Assembly (NCBI GenBank): GCA_032718475.1
Contig: JAUCBJ010002377.1
Coordinates: forward strand, 1-48,326
Direction of reading: 5' to 3'
DNA length: 48,326 nt
From: Nemertoderma westbladi
Taxonomy: Eukaryota; Xenacoelomorpha; Nemertodermatida; Nemertodermatidae
In this document: positions 33,601 to 45,600 of the stretch, piece by piece
Numbering within the stretch: position 1 is the first letter of the stretch
Layout of the letters: the number at the start of each line of letters is the position of its first letter
Notes under the pieces: model-generated
The model's database searches: none
The model's input: only the letters and a program-made list of their open reading frames with translations
Told to the model about the DNA's origin: nothing
Translations under genes and position numbers: made by a program

Positions 33601-36600
33601 GCTTGACACTAGAACAAAATCGCCTCCGCTTTGCAGGACATTGCTTTCGCCGTGAGGACCAGCCAGTGCATAATCTTATACTTTGGCAGCCTCATGGGGT
33701 GAATAAGCATGGTGGACAGCCCATGACTTTCTTGAGACGCATCTTAAAGGACACTGGCCTTAAAGATGCGGATGATCTAGCAAATGTCATGGGTGATAGG
33801 GAGTTGTGGCGGTGCAATTTTGTTGACAAGCCGGCACAGCATTCTTAAAAATGCAGCTGCAATACAGCATGCCGATCCTAGTAGTAGTAGTAGTAGCCTG
33901 GAGAGATCTGATTTCCAAGATGGTATCCATTTTTGATACAGCTACCCAAGCCTTTGCTTTCCTGAATTGAATTAAATTGAATAAATTTCCTAACTTCTAT
34001 GTCCTTTTTGCTACTCTCTATCCATGACCCAAGGGTACTGGAAGTCGTTGACCTTCCTTAGTTTATTATTATCAAGGGTTGTTAAGATTCCATCAACATT
34101 AAAAGTCATGAATTCTAAATTATAAATATATATATAGCAGCGTTTTACCTTATGGTTGACGACAGTCAGCTAATTGGTAATTTCGTCCCTCACAGGCGGC
34201 TTATCGGAATGTGACAATATGGTGAATTCCCCACTTAACGAAATTTAGACAGTCAGAGTTGAGTTGAGTTGAAGAGTAGAGATAAAATGACGAGAATCCA
34301 TGGAAGGGCTGTATTTAATGCTCATAGTAGAGACGATCAGGCCCACATGCTTTTTTGTTAGAACTATCTCCAATAGCCAACTCAACTTCCTCCGATGTGA
34401 AGGGATCATTGAACCACTTTTTATGAGAACGTTGTAAGTATCAGTGAAAGTATTTATAAGTACCAGATACGAATAATATGTATTACAGGCATGGCAGAGA
34501 AAAGCTAGGATGACACAACTGCTGCTAAATTTAATCCAAAACGTTTTAATTAGCACCGGAACGCTGGTTGGTTGTTTACTTTGTGCTCATTACGTTGTCA
34601 ACCAAGAACTCACCGTTGGTGATTATGTTCTATTCACAACATATCTCCTACAACTCTACGGGCCGCTAAATCAATTTGGAAATACGTATATAATTTTACA
34701 GGTAATCAAACTGAACCATTGTATTTGGTAACGAGAGTCGCTGGATGGGTGAGCATAAAACAAACACCCAAGACCCAAGACTTGTCTGCCCTTTCTGTAC
34801 AAAACAAAGAGGTAAAGTCGCATTAGGTCCCAAATAACGTTAAATCCAAAGAGCATTAGGTCTCATTGTCATTTAATGGGACAGGGACGTTACAGAACCA
34901 AAATAATAAACGAAAGTTAATACATGTTACTAGATTATGCAGGTCATTATAATTGGGTCTTTGGTGTTTATTTTGTACTCAATCATAGCTGGATATAGAA
35001 TATGATACAAATAACCATTTACAAATGTGAATGCCTTCCTTAGCTGTAATTGATGTCAATTCTTACAAAAGAGCCAAAGTGTCAAAACTGCAGTGGCATA
35101 ATCAGTATATACTCTGGTGTAGCGGTTTTGTTAGACTTGGTAAACTAATTAATTAGTCCCCTTACTTTTCTTGCAGACCGCTTTTATAGATATGGAGAAC
35201 ATGTTCGATTTGCTCGCTGTAGAAGAAGAGGTGCAAGATGATAAAGAAAGAAAATAATTGAATGTAGTGCGCGGAGAGGTTAAATTCAAGAACGTTTGTT
35301 TCAGCTACATTACTGGGTAATCTGTTCTTCTTTAAAAAAATATTATATTTATACACAAATCTTATTCGAACTATCGTGTAAACAAACCTTAAAAACAGTC
35401 TACTTAAACAAAAAGTTTCCTTATTAATTGGACTCTAATACCTAAGGCTTCCATGTCCATGTCAGGCTAACAGCCCATGACTTTCTTGGGACGCCTCTTA
35501 ATTAAAAGACACTGGCCTTGGCTTGAAGATGCGGGAATGAATCTTGTGAATGTCATGGGGATAGGGAGATGTGGTGGCGCAATTTTGTCGACAAGCCGTC
35601 ATAGCTTCTCAATATGCAGCTGCAATGCAGTAGGCCGATTATAAATAGATAGATCTACATAAAATACCCCTTTATATTTGTATTCATCAGGAAAGAGATT
35701 TTGAAGAACATCACCTTTACTATACCTTCCGGCCATACTGTGGCCATTGTTGGACCTTCTGGTTCCGGAAAATCAACGATTATTCGACTTCTTTTCCGAT
35801 TCTATGACGTCACATCCGGATCAATACAGATCGATGGTCAGGACATTAGTAAAGTCACCCAACTGTCATTGAGACATTCTATAGGAGTCGTCCCCCAAGA
35901 TACGGTTCTGTTTCATAAGGATATTCGGTAGGTTAAGAAGTTTAGGGACAACTGTCAAAACCGATTTTGTCCAACTCGGCCTTTTGAGAGCGATTTAATC
36001 TGAAATGCCTCATGTAAACATGATCCTTGGGTTCAATTGGCCTATTCAACATTTACTATAGGTTTTAATCATTCACACGTTAAAGTGTTTTTACATTCCA
36101 TTAACATCTAAAAAGCATTTTTTGTGTTGGTAATATTTAAGAGCAGTAATTCTTTTTATATATTAATAATACTAATGTGCTTGTCCATGACAGGTTACAG
36201 TAGTATATACAGTAGGTTCATAAATTCACAGTATGTCTACTGACACTGTTTGGGGCTGAGTGTGCTTTGCTTTCAATTACCCCCCTTTTCCAGACCCATA
36301 AAATTTAACAGAAACCCAATTTCTATTTGCGAAAATTTAGTGAAAATTATGAAATTTCCTTTCAGTGAAATTGTATTGTTTTTTGCCATTGTTACTTTAT
36401 ATCGGGCACTTTTGATATAAATTTAAAATGTAATGCGTCTTTTACGGCGATAGCAATTAATGTGTAACACGTAGTGTAAATTTTATTTATTCCCCACCCC
36501 ATTGAAACGCTTTATATTGCGTAATAGAAAAAATTATTCTGGAACATCAATAATTATTACTAACTTGATAATTACTATTCCTTTTGATTGGCTTGTTTTA

Positions 36601-39600
36601 TGAAAATTTAGGTAGAATATCTATGAATTAATATAAGATCCGTATAAATATTTTCATATATACTGTATTTTTGGGAATAAACAAGGTAATATAAATTTAA
36701 AAATGTGGTTTTGGTTGATTGCTAATTACTTTTCTATTTTATGCTTCATTGATTCAACTATTAAATGTCTGCATTAATAATATACAATTCATCCTTCCAG
36801 ATACAACATACTTTATGGCAACATTTCTTCATGTGATGATGACATTGAGAGTGTTGCTAAGGCAGCAGATATACATTCTAGAATCGAAACATTTCCACAA
36901 GGTTATGAAACGATTGTTGGAGAGCGAGGACTCAAATTATCTGGGGGTGAGAAGCAACGCGTAGCTATAGCGAGAACTTTACTCAAATCCCCACAGATTA
37001 TCCTTCTTGACGAGGTGAGATAACTAACACCGTTTCAAAAATAATTAAACTACCAGCAAGGTAAATTACTGTAAATGAAATAGAACATGATTACGGAACA
37101 AGTGAATCGAACTAATGGTGTTACTATACCGAGTCGTGTGGTTGCACGCCGTATCATAAACGTGAGGTTGTGCGACTATGCGGCCAGCCAGATGTGGATG
37201 GTTCATACAGTTAATAAGGGGTTTGATGTTTCGGTAGACTATGATATGTATATTGTTCGTTGGTTATAACAGACTGTCAAACGTAATGTAATATAATACT
37301 GTTGTTGGATAATAACTGTACTAATTTTTTTTATTTTATAGATATACCCCCACTCGGGATAATTAATGAAATCTGAGTTAAAAAATTTACATTTACATTT
37401 TTTAATTATTGATAAATTATTATAAATTTGACTGATGCTAAAAACACGTTAGAAAGTTAACATTAAAAAGTAACGGAGTTGCCGTTGAGAGAAGGGTGAG
37501 CGATGGGGATGCAGAGCAGGTGAGGACATGGTAGCGGAATTGACAACTCTCTTTACGGAATCTGCAGACGCAGACTGGAGATAGCAGGTGGAACAGCGCA
37601 CGGTTGGTGCACATTTTGAGATGGAAACCATGCGACATTATGATGTGTCTGTTCTTTTGGCCGGGATGCTTCCACATCGAGGAGCTGAAGGCAGGTCCCG
37701 AGGTGAAGTGCTCCTCGATAAAGTTCGATTTGTGCTCGGCTCGGAAGGCTCGGTAGCTCAACAAGGTTCTCCACAAAGGATTTTTCATCTATGAGGTGGA
37801 GGGCTAATGTAGAGGACACTGAGGTATGAAGTACCAGTAACCATTTGATATGGGCTGTCTTTACTTTGTCAATGTCCTTTAGATTTTGTAGCAAGAGGAA
37901 GCGCCCCATTTCTTGAATTGCATAGGAGACAATGGGTGCTATATGAAATATTTGTAATCCTGTTTCCACAGATAAAAATAGGAGGTGATTGAGAGTTCCA
38001 ATGATACTGTAAGCCGTTTTATTTTTTCGATTTAATATGCTGCGAGAAGCTCAGTGAGGATTGTAGAAATACTCCCAAATATTTGTAATTATTAGATATT
38101 ATAATTTGTTTACCATCATATATAAACTTTTCGCTTTGGGCTAGTCTCCCTCCTTTCCTGAACTTTACGACTTTCGTTTTTATAAGATTAACCTCCATTC
38201 CGTTCTACTTCCTCTTCCGTTATTTCATCGTTATACCATGTGGATTCCATTTTTCTCATGTGTGGTTGTCATCAGGTAGGCAGGGCAGTCCAGCAGAATA
38301 TTATTTTCTCCTAGTAGGGCTTGGAAGTGGGTTTCGAGTACAGAATAGTGAATGGGGGCAACTGATGGTTTGCGGTCTTTAAAAAGATCCTGAGGGTTTC
38401 ATTTCCACGCGGTTTACTTTCTCTATGAGTAGATCATCCTCGTAGGAGCTTCTCATCTGTCCTATGATACGATTGTACAGTATACACTTCTTTGGTTCCA
38501 AAATTCCTGCTGTGCCGTATCTGAGATCTTCCGCTTGGCCATAGCAGTAAGTAGATTCCTTTTTAATTCTCTACATTGGTCATTAAACCAAGGTTTATCA
38601 TGTCATCGATCGCTTCTTTTCGGATGTGTAGAGTTTGATTGCAGTTTGTTAACAGTTTTGTGGCTGTGTCAATATCATTGTCTTGTATAAGGGTATCAAT
38701 TTGTATGGTGTAGGTAACTACTATGTAACAACTATGGAATAGTAACAACTATGGAGTAGCAACTATGGAATAGTTGATAGAGGAACAATATAAGTCAGTT
38801 GGGTGTAAAATTTTTAATATTTTCATGGACTACAGTACATGTGTACCAAGCTTGGTTCCAATTCATCAATGATCGGCCGACTTATTAGCCTTCAGACATT
38901 TCAATCGACGACGACAAACGGTCCCACTCATTTCCCCGCTATGTAGTGTAGAGGCTCATCTAGATTTCTTGGCTCGCCAGCGACACACATAATAAATGTA
39001 TGAATGGCTCCCGCTGTTTATTAAAATTTTAAAACCGCCGAATAGGTACAAATTGTTATTATCCTCGCGAGTTACAGAACGTGTAGGGTTACACTAGTAG
39101 AGACACAAAGGCCAATTTATAATATCATGTAGCCCTAACCCTAAAGTTATGATGCTCTAATATAAGAAATTTTGTACAATTTCGGACTTTCTTACTATTA
39201 GGCCTTCTGGCCAATGGCAACCCATTGTCCTAAAATGGCTCTCCAATTATTGTAGAACACCAATAATAACAAGAAACACCGGTAGTCAATGTTATGAATA
39301 GTTGTAAAAATAACACATTTTATTATTCAATCACCTACAAACAAATGAAAGTTGCGATTTATCTTTTACCATTTCAGGCAACGTCTTCATTAGACACTAA
39401 AACAGAACAAAATATTCAGGATAGTCTCAAGAAGATTTGTACGAACCGAACCAGTCTAGTCGTAGCTCATAGACTCTCTACTATTGTTTCAGCCGACAAC
39501 ATATTAGTTTTACAAGATGGAGAGATTGTTGAACGTGGTTCGTATTTTCTTACGTGAAGATTTCTTTTGTATTAATCACGAAAATGGTAATTTTATGGGG

Positions 39601-42600
39601 AGAGTAAGGAGGGTTGAACCAAAACTTACAAACAATTTATTGATTCTGTTCCACATCGTAGCTTCAGGCTGAAATTGCACAAATACGGTACAAACATTAA
39701 CAAAACATTACAAAATTAAGGTTCTAAAATCATGTATTATATGAGAAATAAGTGCTTTTCGGAGCCGAGGTTTCTGGTTCCCGCCTCCTACCCCATATAG
39801 GAGGCTTGAATCAAGGGGGTTAGAAGGGTTGAACCACCAATAAAAGTAATGGTATCAAATGAAAATATGTCATGAAAATCGTCTCTCTGTCTGTTTGATT
39901 GTGTTTTTCTGTGTTTGTCTGTCAGTGACATGTCACTTTTGTCAAAAACTGTAAACTTTCTACCTCCATTAAAGAACGGTCGTTTTTTAATTTTACAATA
40001 ATACCAGTGAAATATATCATTGCACATTACATTAGAAGATGATTAATTAAGTACAGCCCTAGTTCACATTGAGTTAATTTATTGTTTACTTAGCTCAATT
40101 ATAGGTAATCGGGTGCGTTTATTATTCTCCCCCCTCGAGTGACTATAGCCTGTGGCTCTGGTTCGGTCTCACTATGAATATTTTCCGCCACTGCCTCTAC
40201 AGTTATCTACTACCTGTCACCACGGATTGACAAAAATATGTAACAATGAAACAAGCATAATTAATTAGTCCTACTAAATACCATATCCATACCTGTAGAT
40301 AAATACGCAGAACAACCAATAGAAAAGTGGGTACAGCGACTACACGGGATCGAGAATTATTGTCCCAGAATTATTGTCAACGGTTGTCGTCGACCGGAAC
40401 ACCTCAGGACCTTCCGATACCGCGGTAGTTGATTTTACGGCAAACCAAGGCATCCATTCATCTGAACCACATGTGTTTAATCATATGGAGCTAACTATTA
40501 CAGAAGAGTCTGACTCGGACACCAATAGCACCAATGCTACCCTTGAGAGAACAATGATACATAACCCTGATGTGATCACAACTAATCCAGAGCCTGGGAA
40601 CAACCAACATCCTCCATCATCTATCCATACAAGTGTCAATGCCGATATGCTGGTGGGACAGCTTTTTGGTGATGTGCCTAACACCATCCCTAACAGAACC
40701 AGGGCCATCTTCCCACTTAGACGAATTACCAATATTTACCCCATGTGTTTCCTCTTTTAGTTGGAATGGAGTTCCAGGGGAAATTATACATGCTCAACTG
40801 GGGGATGCATATAGTGAAATAGTACATTGGAGGCCAGCCCTATTTGAGGTCCCAAGGTCCGTAGCTGGCCGTCGATATGTGGCCATGATCACAGATTTAC
40901 TGAAAGCTTTTGCAGAGAAGGTCAACCTGGGGAACGTAGCCATGACCGCCATCATGACAGCACCGGCTCTGTTACTGCAGAGTGCAGGTAACCCTTCAAC
41001 AACAACCACCTATGCTGAAAGTCTTAGTGAGACACTTAATAGACAGCTCGAACTCTGGAGCTCTGGTAATTTTAGGGAGCTGTTGCAGGAGGGACGAGCC
41101 CTCTAGGCGAGGAAGAGGAAAAACCTTATGAAGTTAAGTCCAGATGAGAAGCTCAGGAGAAGATTTATTAACAGTATGGTTTCCGGCCGGGTTGCTACAG
41201 CAGTAAATATTCTGGAAAACAAATCTGGTGGTTCTGTCTTGGATCTAGATTTGTGTGTCAATGGTACACCCATTAGACAGATACTGAAAGAAAAACACCC
41301 ACCTGCTACACCTGTTGACCCATCCATGATTGAACATAATTGGGAAGGTGTTATCGATTTCCATCCAGTAATATTTAACGGCATCAATGGTGACACAGTG
41401 CTCCAAGCAACACTCCGCACACATGGCTCAGCCGGCCCCTCTGGAGCCGATGCCGAGGCATGGCGGCGTATGTTGACGGCTTTCGGGAACACATCGGTTG
41501 CCCTATGGAATGCTGTTGCAGCAGCCGCCCGACGCATGGCGGTAGAATACCTTGGATCCGGTTGTAATGGATGAATTCAATGCGTGTCGTCTGATACCAC
41601 TGGACAAATCCCCTGGGGTACGTCCCATTGGAGCGGATGTAGGACAATTCGGTCCCGGACAATTCGGTCCGGACAATTCGGTCTGGACAATTCGGTCCCG
41701 GACAATTCGGTCCCGGACAATTCGGTCCCAAAACACTAAATAAATGGGACCGAATTGTCCGGGACCGAATTGTCCGGGACCGAATTGTCCGGGACCGAAT
41801 TGTCCTAGGACCGAATTGTCCTAGGACCGAATTGTCCGGGACCGAATTGTCCGGGACCGAATTGTCCGGTTCCTGATAGCAACTTTTTAGTGCTTTTTTG
41901 ATATTGGTGAATGTTCTAGAACATTAGTAGAGATATTTGTTATGGTAGCTAGTGATATTTACTTGCGAGAATTTTTTGAAATTTTAAAAATACTGTATTT
42001 TTTTTATTTTTGTTATTGGTAGTGTTCGAGAACATTATTATATATTATTTATTAAGGTGTAGCTAGTGTTTTTTTTTACTTACTAGCATTTCCTTGAAAT
42101 TATAAAAACACTTGTGAAAACATTGATATTTCAGAATTAGGCCTAAACTGTTGCTGATTATATTAATTACCAACAATATTGATGATATTATAACAGTCCC
42201 TGAATGAGATCCAGCTATTATCTAGGATAATAGTTTAGGCTTGTTACCAACCAACAACACATACATTATACTTACGCAGTATATAAAAAAATTCAGCTTT
42301 AAACATTTTAAATACATACTATTACTAACTAGTAAATAATTCACACGCTCCATAAAAACACCATAGCTACCATAAATAATAATGTTAACAAAAAAAAGTA
42401 AATTTTTTTTATTTTTAAAAAAATACTAGCTAGTAAAAAAACACTAGCTACCATATAATAATATATATTAAGGTTCTAGAATATTCACCATTATATAGTA
42501 CCAATTAAATTTGGTCCCGAACAATTCGGTCCTGGACAATTCGGTCCCGGACAATTCGGTCCCGGACAATTCGGTCCCGGACAATTCGGTCCCATTAATA

Positions 42601-45600
42601 AGCATGTTTTGGGACCGAATTGTCCTAGTCAGTATCCGGACAATTCGGTCCCGGACAATTCGGTCCCGGACAATTCGGTTCCAAAACACAAAATTAATGG
42701 GACCGAATTGTCCAGGACCAAATTGTCCGGACCGAATTGTCCGGGACCGAATTGTCCGGGACCGAATTGTCCTGCTTCCATTGGAGCCGACCTTGAGGTG
42801 CTAGGCGGCAACACGCAGAGCTGTGTCTTGGGCAACTCGCGGGGATCGAGCAATCCATACATTCTTTACGAGATTGCTATGATACAAATGACTGTGAGGC
42901 TATACTACTCCTAGATACTACAAATGCCTTTAACGCCCTGAACAGATCATTAACATTGCATAATGTCCAGGTAATTTGCCCCCCTTTGGCGACAGTTCTT
43001 ATAAACACCTATCGTAATCCAGTACGCATGTTTGTTGAGGGTGAAACAAATTGGTCATATGAAGGAACCACACAGGGGGACCCTTTGGCCCTCGCCATGT
43101 ACGCCATAGGAATACTTCCAATGATCAAACGCCTAAATACAGCCACCCTACCCTGTGTTACTTCTACTAACAGTAATGAAGTGGGATTTCAGTCGCCAGA
43201 TAGCTCAGACAATCTTGTAAACTCCAAAATTCCAGTGCATGTTGGCGATCATATGGAGGCTACAGCAACGAATTTGCTTGTGCGTCAGAATAGCAGTGCG
43301 ATTACAGAGAAATGATCGGGAAACTGACTAAGTTAAGGGATTATTGGGGCAAGGTTTGTCAAATTGGCCCCAAATACGGCTATTATCCAAACAGCTCGAA
43401 ATCAAAACTGATTGTGAAATCTGAGTACAGACATACCGCAGTATCATTATTTGAGGGCACAGGTGTTCAAATTGTAGAGGGCTACATGGTCTTGGGTTCC
43501 GTTTTGGGTGCCCAACCAGTTTGTCTAGATTATATTAAGCAGCGGGTTACTAAACTCTGTGACTTGGTTGGCGATTTAGCAAAAATATCACAATCCGCAC
43601 CACACCCATCCTACTGTTGCATGGTCCGTGGAATACTGCCGAGGTTGAATTTTCTGGCGAGAACCACACCAAACTTCGTCCAACAGTTAGACAAATTCGA
43701 GGAGGTTGTCAGTACCAGGTTTATACCGACTCTCACTGGCAGGCATGCCCCTGCTAGGGCAGAAAGGGAACTACTTTCTTTGCCAGTGAGGGAGGGGGGT
43801 ATGGCCATCTCACAGCCATCAGACTTCAATGACTGTTACAAACATTCTCTCAAGTTATCACAGCCTCTGCAACTGCTCATGTCAACCTGCACATGTGGTG
43901 CCGCCTTCTTGGTAACTCATTCTCTTCACTGCCCAACAGGTGGCTTTACAATAGTCAGACATAATGAAATAAGGGATTTTCTAGCCGAGGTTCTCAACGA
44001 AGTCGCCTCAGACGTGGAAACGGAGCCTCATTTACCGCCACTAGACGGGGAACAGTTTAGACTGCGGTCAACATCAATCAGTCTCACCCGACACGCGACT
44101 GGATATTGCAGCTAGTGGAGTTTGGGGAGGGAGGTTCGAAAGAGTTTATATAGATGTTAAGGTTTTCAATGCTTTGTGCCCTTCCAACCGCGTACAACCG
44201 AGGCAGCTTATTATAAGCATGAATCTGAGAAGAGGCGAAAGTATGAAGAAAGGATTAATATGGTGGAACAAGCTGGGTTCTGCCCGTTCGTGGTGGCGGC
44301 AACAGGGGGGTTACAGCCGTTCAGCTCGTGCCCTCTTGAACAGAATGGCACTGTTGCTTTCGGCGAAGAGGAATTCCCTTTACCCAGATACAATAAATTT
44401 GTTGCGCACCCGTTTAAGTTTCGCCCTTTTGCGGTCTGCCAGCATGTGCATCCGAGGATCTAGGTCCCACAGGACGAGAGTAGCACGATTGGCGGACACG
44501 GAAATCCGATTGGCAGTCTCCTCGGCCGGCCTGGAGTCAGGGTAGCTCGTGGGGATCTCGAGGCTCTGGAGAAGGATTACAAGGAGGTCGGAGTTGATAG
44601 TGGCGGAGTCGAAGATGAGGAAGGAGAGGAGGAATACTAGATGAAACCTTTACAAACTCTATTCAATCAGCCGTTATTTCTAGAACAAGTAGATTAGTGT
44701 TATATCTTAAATCTGTGTTGATATATTAGTATTATTGAATTCATTGTATTATCATAATTAAAGAGGTATTGCATTGTTGCCCAGCTACGTATGGAATAAA
44801 AAAAAATAGAAAAGTGGGTCAAGCCTCCTACCCCTCCATCCGAAGTGGTTCAACCCTCCTACCCCTCCATCCGAAGTGGTTCAACCCTCCTACCCCTCCA
44901 TTGATCCAAGCTTCCCACATCTACTCCATTTTTTTAAAAAATGAATTTGTGTACGAAAAGTGCAGACCAGTGACGTAATCATCCATACCTTATAATGTTG
45001 AAGCTGAATAATTTATCCACCAGATAAGTATCACATTTATTGGTGAGTTGTCAAATCAATTAAATGGGAGGGATCCAAAACAGAGGTATCAGTTCTACAA
45101 AACAGGTGGCAAAAGTAAACTTATACTTACAGCATGTAAGCTAGAGTTGGACTAAATACAAGTTTTTAATTAATTGTCTATCTAATGGTGTATCCATGGA
45201 AATGCCTAACCCAAGCGTTCTCCTTTAGATTGCACTGATTCAACCCTCCTCATGGTTCAACCCTCCCTGCTCTCCCCGTATATACAGTATGTAAGCATGC
45301 ATTTGTATTTTTACTCTCAAACTCCAATCCAATTCTATTAGTTGTCTTTCTTCGCAACCGAGAAGAGGACATTGTAAAATCCTCGGTAACGTAATATTCA
45401 TCAGTTAGTTATAATGATATTATATGACTTAAATAAAACAGACGCATATTATTTATTTTAGGTTGTCATGACGATTTAATCGCACTGGGTGGAACTTATT
45501 ATGAAATGTGGGAGAGGCAACAAGACTCAAGTAGGAGCCAATCATCTTCTACTTCCGGAAGCGACTATAATGACGTCATGGGTCAACCAATCATTGGGCA

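Larger units (their letters stand above)
30902..33896 (+). mobile_element. Family A LINE copy A4, nearly complete, 5'-truncated, with target duplication
   Basis: A 2995-bp insertion is bounded by the 10-bp duplication CCTGGAGAGA and ends in TAGTAGTAGTAGTAG. It encodes an apurinic-type endonuclease followed by RT with no ORF1, a layout and short-repeat tail typical of RTE-like elements (clade assignment tentative). The 5' cut lies just inside the endonuclease, 36 bp downstream of where A3 shows continuity. It sits in the same orientation as the host gene, in intron 4. Confidence 0.92.
30660..34117 (-). mobile_element. Family B LINE fragment B2, split by insertion of copy A4
   Basis: The two flanks (30660-30901 and 33897-34117) are the reverse complement of contiguous parts of B1. 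The left flank matches about B1 21490-21256 (ending at AAGACC...). The right flank continues through the YLGSWIES region to the ATGAATTC corresponding to B1 21070. The pieces join exactly at the duplicated CCTGGAGAGA. B2 is truncated at both ends and has a small insertion near 33965 (AATTGAATTAAATTG). It predates A4. Confidence 0.9.
41635..42777. mobile_element. Fold-back element built from about 28 near-palindromic 14-15-bp units
   Basis: A 1143-bp insertion in the RT gene of E, flanked by the 10-bp duplication CCATTGGAGC. Left arm: six units of GGACAATTCGGTCC, a 16-nt spacer, then eight units in reverse (GGACCGAATTGTCC), ending about 41867. Right arm (about 42511-42775): five forward, one reverse, three forward, five reverse. 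The AT-rich core (41870-42505) is itself an imperfect inverted repeat: GGTGAATGTTCTAGAAC near 41908 pairs with GTTCTAGAATATTCACC near 42472. No coding capacity is seen. Both local hairpins and one giant hairpin can form. It resembles FB- or MITE-like non-autonomous elements, but the palindromic-unit grammar is unusual. Confidence 0.85.
40374..44640 (+). pseudogene. RT-like protein of a high-copy invertebrate family, broken
   Basis: Successive blocks, in several frames, match an RT-like family I recall as very abundant in cnidarians and sponges. The blocks are [58 protein letters not shown], then, after the fold-back insertion, [19 protein letters not shown]. These are followed by [75 protein letters not shown] and [17 protein letters not shown]. 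The end is Glu-rich (EDEEGEEEY). Breaks: an in-frame TAG at 41104-41106, frame changes near 40750, 41550, 43310, 44110 and 44180, and the fold-back insertion at 41635-42777. The expected YADD is not recognisable between GDPLA and KLTKLRDYW (about 43230-43310). It is inactive. The clade is not known to me with confidence. Confidence 0.8.
40333..44804 (+). mobile_element. Retroposed RT-encoding unit E, poly(A) end, 15-bp target duplication
   Basis: A 4472-bp insertion (about 3.3 kb without the fold-back element) is bounded by AATAGAAAAGTGGGT and ends GGAATAAAAAAAA. Poly(A) plus a 15-bp duplication is the signature of target-primed reverse transcription. It lies in + orientation inside the TIR element. 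The body is one long coding region for an RT-like protein, with a short 3' untranslated part (44641-44804). No endonuclease or integrase was recognised. Confidence 0.85.
39596..45278. mobile_element. TIR-bounded element in intron 9, carrying a nested RT retrocopy
   Basis: The ends form a terminal inverted repeat: 39597-39621 against the reverse complement of 45253-45277, 23 of 25 positions identical, both starting GGGGAGAG and containing GGAGGGTTGAACCA. If one further base is counted on each side, TA flanks both ends (39594-39595 and 45279-45280), which would fit a TA target duplication of Tc1/mariner type; this is weak. Inside the termini, further copies of the GGGTTGAACCA motif lie inverted at about 39825 and 44840-44905. 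Without the nested insertion the element would be about 1.2 kb and encode nothing, so it would be non-autonomous. Confidence 0.7.

Noticed and set aside
37087-37269. 60-codon ORF in intron 8
   Set aside because: No homology or splice evidence; within chance for its length.
39129-39142. Telomere-like CCCTAACCCTAA
   Set aside because: Only two units, no array; likely chance.
41642-42775. CRISPR-like array of short repeats
   Set aside because: Units are contiguous with no unique spacers, change orientation, and lie in a spliced eukaryotic locus with target duplications.
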